Assembly (NCBI RefSeq): GCF_001188955.3
Contig: NZ_JPRF03000065.1
Coordinates: 1-64,000, forward strand
Source of the DNA: Kitasatospora aureofaciens
Lineage (GTDB): Bacteria > Actinomycetota > Actinomycetes > Streptomycetales > Streptomycetaceae
Direction: 5' to 3'
Length of the DNA: 64,000 nucleotides
In this document: piece after piece, positions 34,980-43,633 of the stretch
Numbering within the stretch: position 1 is the stretch's first letter
Layout of the letters: every line of letters starts with the position of its first letter
Notes under the pieces: generated by a model
What the model saw: the letters and a program-made list of their open reading frames with translations, nothing else
Told to the model about the DNA's origin: nothing
Database searches by the model: none
Program-made: the position numbers and the translations under genes

Positions 34980-35915
34980 GTGGACCTCGAAGCCGTACGC
35001 ACCTTCGCCGCCGTCGTGGAAGCGGGCCAGTTCCAGAAGGCCGCCGCCGACCTGGCGATCACCCAGCAGGCCGTCTCCAAGCGCGTCGCCACCCTGGAGC
35101 GCGACCTCGGAGCCCGGCTGTTCACCCGCACCCCGCGCGGGGCCGAGCTCACCATCGACGGGCAGGCCTTCCTGCCCCACGCGCGCGAGCTGCTGCGGGC
35201 CGCCGAGCGTGCCGTGGCGTCCGTGGGCACCGGCCGCCGGCCGTTGCGGGTCGACGTGATCGCCTCGCGGGTCGCGCCGTCGGGCCTGATGCGCGACTTC
35301 CACCGCGCGCACCCCGAGGTCGACCTCGACGTGGTGATGCTGTTCGACGTCGAGGCGGCGGTCGGCGCCATCCGCTCGGGCGCGATCGACGCCTCCTTCC
35401 GCGCCGTCGCCGCGCCCGGCCGGTCCCTTCCCGAGGACATCGAGTCCGTCCGGGTGCTGGACGAGCCGCTCCAGCTCCTCACCGGCCCCGCCCACGCACT
35501 GGCGGGGGCCCGCTCGGTGACCGTCGCCCAGCTCGCCGGGCACCGGATCTGGATGCCCGGCATCGCGCCCGGCACCGAGTGGGCCGCCTACTACGACGAC
35601 CTCGTCGCCGAGTTCGGACTCGGCATCGAGGTGACCGGCCCCAACTTCGGCTCCGACGCGCTCCTCGACACCGTCGCCGACACCCCGGCCCTGGCCACCT
35701 TCATGAGCGAGCACACCCGCGTCGTCTGGCCCGCCGGCCACGGCCTGCGCCGCATCCCGGTGACCGACCCGACGCCCGTCTACCCGCACTCCCTCCTCTG
35801 GCACCGGGACAACCCCCACCCGGCCCTGGCCGCCCTCCGCGCCCACCTCGCCGCGACCCGGCCCGCCCTCGACGCCCCGGGCACCTGGCGGCCGGGCTGG
35901 GTGCTCCCGCGCTGA
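34980..35915 (+). CDS. LysR-family transcriptional regulator
   Basis: A 311-aa regulator. The N-terminal winged helix-turn-helix (FAAVVEAGQFQKAAADLAITQQAVSKRVATLERDLGARLF, about 8-47) is typical. A periplasmic-binding-protein-like effector domain (about 85-300) follows. The GTG at 34980 starts the domain correctly (VDLEAVRTF) and is 8 bases after TAAGGT, so leaderless. It is divergent from the exporter/hydrolase operon, which it probably controls together with its own gene. Confidence 0.93.
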   Translation: MDLEAVRTFAAVVEAGQFQKAAADLAITQQAVSKRVATLERDLGARLFTRTPRGAELTIDGQAFLPHARELLRAAERAVASVGTGRRPLRVDVIASRVAPSGLMRDFHRAHPEVDLDVVMLFDVEAAVGAIRSGAIDASFRAVAAPGRSLPEDIESVRVLDEPLQLLTGPAHALAGARSVTVAQLAGHRIWMPGIAPGTEWAAYYDDLVAEFGLGIEVTGPNFGSDALLDTVADTPALATFMSEHTRVVWPAGHGLRRIPVTDPTPVYPHSLLWHRDNPHPALAALRAHLAATRPALDAPGTWRPGWVLPR

Positions 35916-35963
35916 GCGACTGCCGGGGGCCCGGGACGGCGTCGAGGTGATCGGGAACGCTGG

Positions 35964-36257
35964 TCAGGCCTCCTCGCGCCAGCCTTCGTGGGAGGTGGCG
36001 AGGGTGTCGAGGACGTGCAGCAGGGCAGGGGTCCAGCCGTTGGCCGGCGGGTCGAGGACGACCAGCCACTGGGCGTCCTCGGCGTCGTCCTCGCCGGCCA
36101 GGGCGTCGCGGACGATCTCCGGCTCGCCGAGGTCCGGGTGGGCGGCGCCGAGCTCCTCGGCGGCCTCGTCGGCGGCGTCGCGGTCGGGCAGGACGAGCAG
36201 CTGGCGGACGAACGGGTCGTCGACGTCCGGGAGGTCGGGGGTGTGGTTCTCGGTCAC
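35964..36257 (-). CDS. Small acidic conserved protein
   Basis: A 97-aa acidic protein of unknown function. The GTG at 36257, 9 bases after GGAG, gives VTENHTPDLPDVDD. The body has an alternating alpha/beta pattern (VRQLLVLPDRDAADEAAEEL, AQWLVVLDPP) with a C-terminal helix, and no signal or membrane segment. It resembles small ferredoxin-fold-like proteins described only as hypothetical in streptomycetes. It is divergent from holA. Confidence 0.7.
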   Translation of the reverse strand: MTENHTPDLPDVDDPFVRQLLVLPDRDAADEAAEELGAAHPDLGEPEIVRDALAGEDDAEDAQWLVVLDPPANGWTPALLHVLDTLATSHEGWREEA

Positions 36258-36301
36258 CGGCCCATTCTCCAGGTCGGGCGGAACGGCCCGGCAGGGCGGT
36301 T

Positions 36302-36341
36302 GGCCCGTACGGAGGCCGGCCCGTACGGAGGCCGGCCCGTT
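36302..36341. repeat. 16-bp tandem repeat between divergent genes
   Basis: The unit GGCCCGTACGGAGGCC occurs at 36302 and 36318 with a partial third copy at 36334. GGCCCGTACGG-type units are near-palindromic, so local hairpins are possible. Confidence 0.7.
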
Positions 36342-36412
36342 CACGCCGAGGCCTGTCCACGCAAAGCCCGTCCGGGAGGGACTGTCCGCGGCGCGTGGGA
36401 TGCTGGTAGGCG

Positions 36413-37411
36413 ATGGCCAGGAAGAGTGCACCCGACGACCTGCTCGCCCCGCTGACCCTCGCGGTCGGCCAGGAGGAGCTGCTGCTGGATCGCGCGGTCG
36501 CCCAGGTGGTGGCCGCGGCGAAGGCCGCGGACCCGGACACCGACGTACGGGACCTGCCCCCCGGCGGGCTGCAGCCCGGCAGCCTGGCCGAGCTGACCAC
36601 TCCCTCGCTGTTCGCCGAGCGCAAGGTGATCGTGGTCCGGGCCGCCCAGGACCTCTCCGCCGAATCGGTGAAGGAGGTCAAGGCGTACATCGAGTCGCCG
36701 GCCGAAGAAGTGATCATGGTGCTGGTGCACGCCGGCGGGGCCAAGGGCAAGGGGCTGCTGGACGCCGGGCGCAAGGCGGGCGGACGCGAGGTGGCCTGCG
36801 CCAAGCTGGCCAAGGCGAGCGAGCGACTGGCCTTCGTCAAGGGCGAGTTCCGCGCCCTGGGCCGCTCCGCGACCCAGGAGGCCTGCCAGGCGCTGCTGGA
36901 CGCGCTCGGCAGTGACCTGCGCGAACTGGCGGCGGCCTGCAGCCAGTTGACCTCGGACGTCGAGGGAACCATCGACGAGACCGTGGTGGCCCGCTACTAC
37001 AGCGGCCGGGCGGAGGCGACCGGCTTCGAGGTGGCCGACCTGGCGGTCACCGGCCGGGCGGCGGAGGCGCTGGAGCGGCTGCGCTGGGCGCTGGCCGTCG
37101 GCCAGCCGCCGACCGGCATCACCTACGCGCTGGCGTCCGGCGTGCGCAGCATCGGGCGGCTGGCCACGGCCGGGCGGAACATGCGCCCGGCCGATCTGGC
37201 CCGCGAGTTGGGCATGCCGCCGTGGAAGGTGGACCGGGTCCGCCAGCAGATGCGCGGCTGGACGGGCGACGGGGTGGCCACCGCGCTGACCGCGATCGCC
37301 CAGGCCGACGCGGCGGTCAAGGGCGGCTCGGACGACCCGGCCTTCGCCCTGGAGTGCGCGGTGGTCGCCGTCGCCAAGGCCGCCCGGGCCGGCTCCCGCC
37401 CCGCCTACTGA
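36413..37411 (+). CDS. holA: DNA polymerase III delta subunit
   Basis: Clamp-loader delta subunit that opens the beta clamp, 332 aa. AAA+-like N-terminal region without a functional P-loop (LTLAVGQEELLLDRAVAQVV), then ELTTPSLFAERKVIVVRAA and a C-terminal helical collar domain (about 215-330, PPWKVDRVRQQMRGW). The ATG at 36413 follows a GATGCT element by 8 bases, possibly leaderless. The position after the comEA/comEC locus is conserved in many bacteria; here an accessory block separates them. Confidence 0.95.
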   Translation: MARKSAPDDLLAPLTLAVGQEELLLDRAVAQVVAAAKAADPDTDVRDLPPGGLQPGSLAELTTPSLFAERKVIVVRAAQDLSAESVKEVKAYIESPAEEVIMVLVHAGGAKGKGLLDAGRKAGGREVACAKLAKASERLAFVKGEFRALGRSATQEACQALLDALGSDLRELAAACSQLTSDVEGTIDETVVARYYSGRAEATGFEVADLAVTGRAAEALERLRWALAVGQPPTGITYALASGVRSIGRLATAGRNMRPADLARELGMPPWKVDRVRQQMRGWTGDGVATALTAIAQADAAVKGGSDDPAFALECAVVAVAKAARAGSRPAY

Positions 37412-37447
37412 CGCCGGCTGGCGGCCCGCCCCGCTTACTGACGCCCG
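37395..37447. repeat. Direct repeat duplicating the holA 3' end
   Basis: A 22-23 bp block covering the last holA codons and its stop (37395-37417) recurs at 37425-37447 with one substitution and one inserted base. A shorter third copy (CCCGCCCCGCG) follows at 37452. Confidence 0.8.
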
Positions 37448-37462
37448 GTAGCCCGCCCCGCG

Positions 37463-38338
37463 CTACTTGCGCATCGCCCGTACGGTGCTGTCGGCGTCCG
37501 ACTGCAGCATGGTGCGCAGCTCGTCCATGGAGGGCGGGGTGGCCTTCCCCTGGGTGTAGCTGGCGCTGTAGGTGATGTAGAAGGTCATCCCGCCGTCGCG
37601 GACGTCCACCTCGGCGTAGACGTCGCGGTACTTGTCCGACGAGCCGTCGTCCTTGTACACGAAGTACGCGTCCTCGCCGATGCCCGGGATGCTGGAGATC
37701 TGGTAGCCGCGCGTCCGGTAGGTCTCCTTGTTGGCGGAGAGCTCGGGCGCGGGGTTCACCGCCTTGTGCAGGTCGGCGCGCAGGTAGACCGAGGCGTACT
37801 CGCTGTCGCTGGTGCCGCCGGTCCGCTTGAGGGACATCGAGCAGTTCATGCTGTCCAGGGCCGGGTTGCGGTCGGTGTGGTGGCTCGGGGAGCTGCCGGT
37901 CGTGTTGACCGAGTACTTCTCCAGCAGCCGGTTGGGCTTCCCGACGGCGCAGAAGTCGTCCGAGACGTGGTAGCTGCCGAGGCTGCGCGGCGCGGAGTCG
38001 CCGCTGCTGCTGCCGACCATGCCCGGTACGACCAGTACGGCGGCGGTCCAGCCGGCCGAGGCGAGCAGCGCACCGACGAAGGCCCAGACGGCGTTGCGCC
38101 GCAGGTTGCCCCCGGAGCGGCCCCCGGGCGCCCCACCCGCAGGAACAGGAACAGGACCGGGACCAGCAGGACCGGGACCACCGGGCCCGGTCCCGGCGAG
38201 GGGCACGCCCGCACCCGGCGAGGCGGGCAGTCCGGGCGGCGGACCGAAGCCGGGCGCCCCCGGTGCCTGCTGCGGGAACCCGTACCCGGGCCCGTTGGGT
38301 GCCGGGGACGGCGGCTGCGACGGTGGTGGCGTGGTCAT
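37463..38338 (-). CDS. Membrane protein with Pro/Gly-rich N-terminus and exported domain
   Basis: Unknown function, 291 aa. The first 80 residues are Pro/Gly-rich and probably disordered in the cytosol. One transmembrane helix (about 83-106, WAFVGALLASAGWTAAVLVV) leads to an outer domain of about 180 residues with two well-spaced cysteines (DDFCAVGK and SMNCSMSL) that could form a disulfide. This design is common among streptomycete DUF proteins next to holA. It is convergent with holA with a 51-base gap. Confidence 0.8.
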   Translation of the reverse strand: MTTPPPSQPPSPAPNGPGYGFPQQAPGAPGFGPPPGLPASPGAGVPLAGTGPGGPGPAGPGPVPVPAGGAPGGRSGGNLRRNAVWAFVGALLASAGWTAAVLVVPGMVGSSSGDSAPRSLGSYHVSDDFCAVGKPNRLLEKYSVNTTGSSPSHHTDRNPALDSMNCSMSLKRTGGTSDSEYASVYLRADLHKAVNPAPELSANKETYRTRGYQISSIPGIGEDAYFVYKDDGSSDKYRDVYAEVDVRDGGMTFYITYSASYTQGKATPPSMDELRTMLQSDADSTVRAMRK

Positions 38339-38429
38339 GGAGTTCCCCCCTCGGGACTTGCGCTCGGGATGCCCCCCCGCATCCTCGGTCGCGCGTGATC
38401 GACCATAGCGGCCGGGGCGCGGAACGCGA

Positions 38430-38475
38430 CAGGCGCCGCAGTCGGCCTCTGCGAAGAGGCCGACTGCGGCGCCTG
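38430..38475. terminator. Long perfect hairpin downstream of rpsT
   Basis: A perfect 21-bp stem (38430-38450 with 38455-38475) and GCGA tetraloop lie 133 bases past the rpsT stop and before the next minus-strand gene. A second, weaker inverted repeat (38491-38499 with 38522-38530) lies between it and rpsT. Confidence 0.85.
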
Positions 38476-38607
38476 CCGTACAGCTGGTGTGCACCGCACC
38501 CGCGTGGCGAACGCAGGCCGCGTGCGGTGCGAGTCTGGCACGCCTCTGGAGTCCGGGTAGAGGGCCGGTTCGTCCGGAGGCGGTGGGGGCCGGAGCCCCC
38601 GGCGGCG

Positions 38608-38877
38608 TCAGGCCTGGGCGGCCGCGTTGACGCGCTTGGTGATGGCCGACTTCTTGTTGGCGGCCTGGTTGGCGTGGATGACGCCCTTGCTCACGGCCTT
38701 GTCCAGCGCCTTGGAGGCGGCGCGGGCCAGCACGGCGGCCTTCTCGGTCTCACCGGCGGCAGCGGCCTCGCGGGCCTTGCGCAGAGCGGTCTTCAGCGAG
38801 GACTTGACGGCCTTGTTGCGCAGGCGCGCCTTCTCGTTGGTCTTGTTGCGCTTGATCTGGGACTTGATGTTCGCCAC
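38608..38877 (-). CDS. rpsT: 30S ribosomal protein S20
   Basis: Small-subunit 16S rRNA-binding protein bS20, 89 aa, the usual length. Begins MANIKSQIKRNKTNEKARLRN from a GTG codon and ends KSAITKRVNAAAQA. Monocistronic on the minus strand, with a strong terminator downstream. Its place beside holA and lepA is conserved in bacteria. Confidence 0.97.
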   Translation of the reverse strand: MANIKSQIKRNKTNEKARLRNKAVKSSLKTALRKAREAAAAGETEKAAVLARAASKALDKAVSKGVIHANQAANKKSAITKRVNAAAQA

Positions 38878-39073
38878 GAAGGAGCCTCAGTCTTGTCTAA
38901 AAGGTTTGAACGGGCTGCGCCTGATGGCCGTCGGACCAGCTGAGAGGGCATGCCGAGGCCAGGTGCAGCTGACCACGCTACCAGGGGCCCACCGCCCGCC
39001 CCAAACCGGCCGCCGGGCCGGACGTCCAGCCGGAGGTCCAGCCGGCGGTCCGGCCGCCGCACCGGCCGCCGGC

Positions 39074-39379
39074 TCAGGCGCTCAGCACCGGCTCCCCGTA
39101 GTGCTCGACCTCCGGGAACGGCCGGTAGAACCGGTGCAGCAGCTCCCGCCACCGCCCGTACTCGGCCGAGCCGCGGAACCCCTCGGTGTGGTCGGCGAGC
39201 GTCTCCCACTCCACCTGGAGCAGGAAGCGGGAGCCGCGCCCCTCGTCCAGGCAGCGGTGCAGCCGCAGGGTGCGGAACCCGCGCTGGACGGCGATCAGTG
39301 GACGGGCCTCGGCGAAGGCGGCGAGGAACTCGTCCTCCCGGCCGGGCAGGACGTCGAGCAGGGCGCTTTCCAGGATCAC
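39074..39379 (-). CDS. Antibiotic biosynthesis monooxygenase (ABM)-fold protein
   Basis: A 101-aa protein with the dimeric ferredoxin-like ABM pattern: VILESALLDVLPGREDEFLAAF at the start, then RGFRTLRLHRCLDEG, SRFLLQVEWETLADHTEGFR and a C-terminal helix plus strand. Such proteins act as cofactor-free monooxygenases or as small heme or quinone-related enzymes; the substrate cannot be told. The GTG at 39379 is the natural domain start; no strong ribosome-binding site is seen. It is divergent from lepA. Confidence 0.8.
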   Translation of the reverse strand: MILESALLDVLPGREDEFLAAFAEARPLIAVQRGFRTLRLHRCLDEGRGSRFLLQVEWETLADHTEGFRGSAEYGRWRELLHRFYRPFPEVEHYGEPVLSA

Positions 39380-39581
39380 GGGAGGCCATCCTGCCCCCTT
39401 CGCGACCGGGGACGGAACAGCGCACGGAACACTGCGAGGTGCCCGAACGGTGTCCGGTGCCGAGGTCGTGGGAAGATGGGAGGAACTATTTCGATCGGAC
39501 GAGACTGTCCGGTCCCCGGGATAGCCGGTCAGCGATGATCCGGACACCCCCGGCCCCGGACCAACGGAGAATCGGACCAAG

Positions 39582-41450
39582 GTGCCCGCGACCCCCAGCA
39601 ATGTGCCAGAGCCCAGCCGTACCGACCCGGCGCTGATCCGCAACTTCTGCATCATCGCCCACATCGACCACGGCAAGTCGACGCTCGCAGACCGGATGCT
39701 GCAGATCACCGGCGTCGTCGACCCCCGGCAGATGCGTGCCCAGTACCTCGACCGCATGGACATCGAGCGTGAGCGCGGCATCACCATCAAGTCGCAGGCG
39801 GTCCGCCTCCCGTGGGCCCCGAAGACCGGGCCGGACGCCGGGACGACGCACATCCTCAACATGATCGACACCCCCGGCCACGTGGACTTCACGTACGAGG
39901 TGTCCCGCTCCCTCGCGGCCTGCGAGGGAACCATCCTGGTGGTCGACGCGGCCCAGGGCATCGAGGCGCAGACCCTCGCCAACCTGTACCTGGCGCTGGA
40001 GAACGACCTCACGATCGTCCCGGTCCTCAACAAGATCGACCTGCCGGCCGCCCAGCCGGAGAAGTACGCGGCGGAGATCGCGCACATCATCGGCTGCGAC
40101 CCCTCGGACGTGCTGCAGGTCAGCGCCAAGACCGGCCTCGGCGTCGAGGACCTGTTGGACCACATCGTCAACACCATCCCGGCCCCGGTCGGCGCCGCGG
40201 ACGCCCCGGCCCGCGCGATGATCTTCGACTCGGTGTACGACTCCTACCGCGGCGTCGTCACCTACGTCCGTGTCGTGGACGGCCAGCTCACCAAGCGCGA
40301 GCGCATCCAGATGATGTCCACCGGCGCCACCCACGAGCTGCTGGAGATCGGCGTCATCTCGCCCGAGCCGAAGGTCGCCGACGGCCTGGGCGTCGGCGAG
40401 GTGGGCTACATCATCACCGGTGTGAAGGACGTCCGGCAGTCCAAGGTCGGTGACACGATCACCTCGATGCACAAGGGCGCCACCGAGCCGCTCGGCGGCT
40501 ACAAGGACCCGCGCCCGATGGTGTTCTCCGGCCTGTACCCGCTGGACGGCTCGGACTACCCGCTGCTGCGCGACGCCCTGGACAAGCTGCGCCTGAACGA
40601 CGCCGCCCTGGTGTACGAGCCGGAGACCTCGGTCGCGCTGGGCTTCGGCTACCGCTGCGGCTTCCTCGGCCTGCTGCACCTGGAGATCATCCGGGAGCGC
40701 CTGGAGCGCGAGTTCAACCTCGACCTGATCTCCACCGCCCCGAACGTGGTCTACCGGGTGGTGATGGAGGACGGCACCGAGCACACCGTCACCAACCCGA
40801 GCGAGTTCCCGTCCGGCAAGATCGCCGAGGTGTACGAGCCGGTCGTGCGCGGCACCATCCTCGCGCCCAACGAGTTCGTCGGCGCGATCATGGAGCTCTG
40901 CCAGTCCCGCCGCGGCAGCCTCCAGGGCATGGACTACCTGTCCGAGGACCGGGTCGAGCTGCGCTACACCCTGCCGCTCGCCGAGATCGTCTTCGACTTC
41001 TTCGACCAGCTGAAGTCCAAGACCCGCGGCTACGCCTCGCTCGACTACGAGCCCATCGGCGAGCAGACCGCCGCCCTGGTCAAGGTCGACATCCTGCTGC
41101 ACGGTGACGCGGTGGACGCGTTCTCCGCGATCGTGCACAAGGACAAGGCCTACGGCTACGGCGTGATGATGGCCGGCAAGCTGCAGAAGCTGATCCCGCG
41201 CCAGCAGTTCGAGGTGCCGATCCAGGCCGCCATCGGCTCCCGGGTGATCGCCCGCGAGACGGTCCGGGCGATCCGCAAGGACGTCCTCGCCAAGTGCTAC
41301 GGCGGCGACATCTCCCGCAAGCGGAAGCTGCTGGAGAAGCAGAAGGAAGGCAAGAAGCGGATGAAGATGGTCGGCAGCGTGGAGGTCCCGCAGGAGGCCT
41401 TCATCGCGGCGCTGTCCACCGACGCCGAGTCGCCGAAGGACAAGAAGTAG
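39582..41450 (+). CDS. lepA: Elongation factor 4 (LepA)
   Basis: Translational GTPase that can back-translocate or help assemble ribosomes under stress, 622 aa. Motifs AHIDHGKSTLADRM, RERGITIKSQ, DTPGHVDF and NKIDL define the G domain. Domains II to V and the LepA-specific C-terminal domain (KCYGGDISRKRKLLEKQKEGK) follow. GTG start at 39582. A long hairpin ends the gene. Confidence 0.98.
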   Translation: MPATPSNVPEPSRTDPALIRNFCIIAHIDHGKSTLADRMLQITGVVDPRQMRAQYLDRMDIERERGITIKSQAVRLPWAPKTGPDAGTTHILNMIDTPGHVDFTYEVSRSLAACEGTILVVDAAQGIEAQTLANLYLALENDLTIVPVLNKIDLPAAQPEKYAAEIAHIIGCDPSDVLQVSAKTGLGVEDLLDHIVNTIPAPVGAADAPARAMIFDSVYDSYRGVVTYVRVVDGQLTKRERIQMMSTGATHELLEIGVISPEPKVADGLGVGEVGYIITGVKDVRQSKVGDTITSMHKGATEPLGGYKDPRPMVFSGLYPLDGSDYPLLRDALDKLRLNDAALVYEPETSVALGFGYRCGFLGLLHLEIIRERLEREFNLDLISTAPNVVYRVVMEDGTEHTVTNPSEFPSGKIAEVYEPVVRGTILAPNEFVGAIMELCQSRRGSLQGMDYLSEDRVELRYTLPLAEIVFDFFDQLKSKTRGYASLDYEPIGEQTAALVKVDILLHGDAVDAFSAIVHKDKAYGYGVMMAGKLQKLIPRQQFEVPIQAAIGSRVIARETVRAIRKDVLAKCYGGDISRKRKLLEKQKEGKKRMKMVGSVEVPQEAFIAALSTDAESPKDKK

Positions 41451-41456
41451 CAACGA

Positions 41457-41494
41457 CGGAAGGGCCCCGGGGCGATCACCCCGGGGCCCTTCCG
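41457..41494 (+). terminator. lepA terminator
   Basis: A perfect 16-bp stem (41457-41472 with 41479-41494) and 6-base loop begin 6 bases after the lepA stop. Confidence 0.85.
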
Positions 41495-41522
41495 CGTGTC
41501 CGGACCCGGCCGGAGACCGATC

Positions 41523-41575
41523 GGCCGGTCAGCTGGCCGGCCGGCCAGCCGGCCAGCCGGCCGGTCGGTCGGTCA
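41523..41575. repeat. GGCC/GGTC low-complexity tandem repeat
   Basis: Tandem 4- and 8-bp units of the GGCC, AGCC and GGTC type fill the space between lepA and the convergent ABC gene stop. Strongly self-complementary, so it may add to termination. Confidence 0.75.
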
Positions 41576-43633
41576 GTCGACCTCGGCCACGGCCTCCGCG
41601 AACTGCGCCTGGTAGAGCCGCGCGTAGGCGCCGTCGGCGGCGATCAGCTCGTCGTGCGAGCCCTGCTCCACGATGGAGCCGTTCTCCATCACCAGGATGA
41701 CGTCGGCGTCCCGGATGGTGGAGAGGCGGTGGGCGATGACGAAGCTGGTGCGGCCGGTGCGCAGCCGCGCCATGGCCCGCTGGATGAGCACCTCGGTGCG
41801 GGTGTCGACCGAGCTGGTGGCCTCGTCCAGGACCAGGATCGACGGCTGGGCGAGGAAGGCCCGGGCGATGGTGATCAACTGCTTCTCGCCCGCACTGACG
41901 CCGGTGCCCTCGTCGTCGATGACGGTGTCGTACCCGTCCGGGAGGGTGCGGACGAAGCGGTCGACGTGGGCGGCCCTGGCGGCCTCGACGACCTGTTCGC
42001 GGGTGGCGGACCCGGCCCCGTAGGCGATGTTGTCGGCGATGGTGCCGCCGAACAGCCAGGTGTCCTGGAGGACCATGCCGATGCCGGAGCGCAGGTCCTC
42101 GCGGGACATCGCGGCGATGTCGACGCCGTCGAGGGTGATCCGTCCGGAGCTGACCTCGTAGAACCGCATCAGCAGGTTGACCAGGGTGGTCTTGCCGGCG
42201 CCGGTGGGGCCGACGATGGCGACGGTCTGGCCGGGTTCGACCTTGAGCGAGAGGTCGTCGATGAGCGGCTTGTCGGGGTCGTAGCGGAAGGACACGTCCT
42301 GGAAGGAGACCCTGCCGTGGACCGCGTCCGGCTTCTCGGGCATGGCCGGCTCGGGGCTCTGCTCGGGGGCGTCGAGGAGTTCGAAGACGCGCTCGGCGGA
42401 GGCGACCCCGGACTGCACCAGGTTGGCCATGCTGGCGACCTGGGTGAGCGGCTGGCTGAACTGCCGGGAGTACTGGATGAAGGCCTGGACGTCGCCGATG
42501 GACAGCGAGCCGCTGGCCACCCGCAGGCCGCCGACGACCGCGACCAGTACGTACTGCAGGTTGCCGATCAGCATCATCGCGGGCTGGATGATCCCGGAGA
42601 TGAACTGGGCGCGGAAGCTGGCGTGGAACAGCGCGTCGTTGTGCTCGCGGAAGGTCTCGGCGGACTCGCGCTGGCGGCCGAACACCTTGACCAGGGTGTG
42701 GCCGGTGTACATCTCCTCGATGTGGGCGTTGAGTTGGCCGGTGGACTTCCACTGCTGGACGAACTGCGGCTGGGCCCGCTTGCCGACCTTGGCGGCGACG
42801 ACCACCGACAGCGGCACCGAGACCAGGGCGATCAGCGCCAGCAGCCAGGAGATCCAGAACATCATCGCCAGCACGCCGACCACGGTGAGCAGCGAGTTGA
42901 CGACCTGTCCCATGGTCTGCTGCATGGACTGGCCGATGTTGTCGATGTCGTTGGTGACCCGGCTGAGCACCTCGCCGCGCGGCTGCTTGTCGAAGTAGCT
43001 GAGCGGCAGGCGGGCGAGCTTGGCCTCGACGTCCTGGCGCAGCCGGTAGCTGGCCGACTGGATCGCCTTGGTGGCCAGTTGGCCCTGGAGGATGCCGAAG
43101 CCGGCGGAGGCGAGGTAGATGCCGAGCACCCAGAGCAGGACGGAGCCGATGGCGCCGAAGTCCATGCCGTGGCCGGGGGTGAAGTCGACGACGGAGAGCA
43201 GGTCGGCGATGCCGCCCTGGCCGTGGGCGCGTAGGCCCTCGATGACCTCGGTCTTGGAGGTGCCGGGCTGGAAGCGGGCGCCGATGACGCCGGCGAAGAT
43301 CAGGTCGGTGGCGTCGCCGAGGATCTTGGGGCCGGTGACGGCGCAGCCGATGCCGAGGACGCCGAGCAGCAGGACGCCGGCCAGCAGTTTGCGCTCGGGG
43401 CGCAGCAGGCCGAGGACGCGCTTGCCGGAGCCCTTGAAGTCCATGGACTTCTCGGCGCCCTGGCCGCCCATGAAGCGGCCCGGTCCGGCCGGGCCGCGGC
43501 GGGCGGCGGCGGCCTGGGAGTCGCTGGGCAGCTGGTCCTGGGGTTTCCCGGCGGGCTTGCCGGACGCCGGTCCGGGCGCGGCCGAGGCCGCCGGCCCGGC
43601 GGGGTTCCCGGCGGGCTTTGCTGGGGTGGTCAC
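41573..43633 (-). CDS. ABC exporter half-transporter with consensus NBD
   Basis: Type IV (ABCB-like) exporter subunit, 686 aa. A Pro/Ala-rich cytosolic extension (about 1-65) is followed by six predicted membrane helices (about 80-390) and the ATPase domain: Walker A GPTGAGKTT (about 475), signature VSAGEKQ, Walker B ILVLDEATSSVD with the catalytic Glu, and the H-loop His in VIAHRLSTIRDADVILV. The GTG start overlaps the stop of the partner gene (GTGA), so the two are translationally coupled and probably form a heterodimer. Likely substrates are drugs or lipids. Confidence 0.93.
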   Translation of the reverse strand: MTTPAKPAGNPAGPAASAAPGPASGKPAGKPQDQLPSDSQAAAARRGPAGPGRFMGGQGAEKSMDFKGSGKRVLGLLRPERKLLAGVLLLGVLGIGCAVTGPKILGDATDLIFAGVIGARFQPGTSKTEVIEGLRAHGQGGIADLLSVVDFTPGHGMDFGAIGSVLLWVLGIYLASAGFGILQGQLATKAIQSASYRLRQDVEAKLARLPLSYFDKQPRGEVLSRVTNDIDNIGQSMQQTMGQVVNSLLTVVGVLAMMFWISWLLALIALVSVPLSVVVAAKVGKRAQPQFVQQWKSTGQLNAHIEEMYTGHTLVKVFGRQRESAETFREHNDALFHASFRAQFISGIIQPAMMLIGNLQYVLVAVVGGLRVASGSLSIGDVQAFIQYSRQFSQPLTQVASMANLVQSGVASAERVFELLDAPEQSPEPAMPEKPDAVHGRVSFQDVSFRYDPDKPLIDDLSLKVEPGQTVAIVGPTGAGKTTLVNLLMRFYEVSSGRITLDGVDIAAMSREDLRSGIGMVLQDTWLFGGTIADNIAYGAGSATREQVVEAARAAHVDRFVRTLPDGYDTVIDDEGTGVSAGEKQLITIARAFLAQPSILVLDEATSSVDTRTEVLIQRAMARLRTGRTSFVIAHRLSTIRDADVILVMENGSIVEQGSHDELIAADGAYARLYQAQFAEAVAEVD

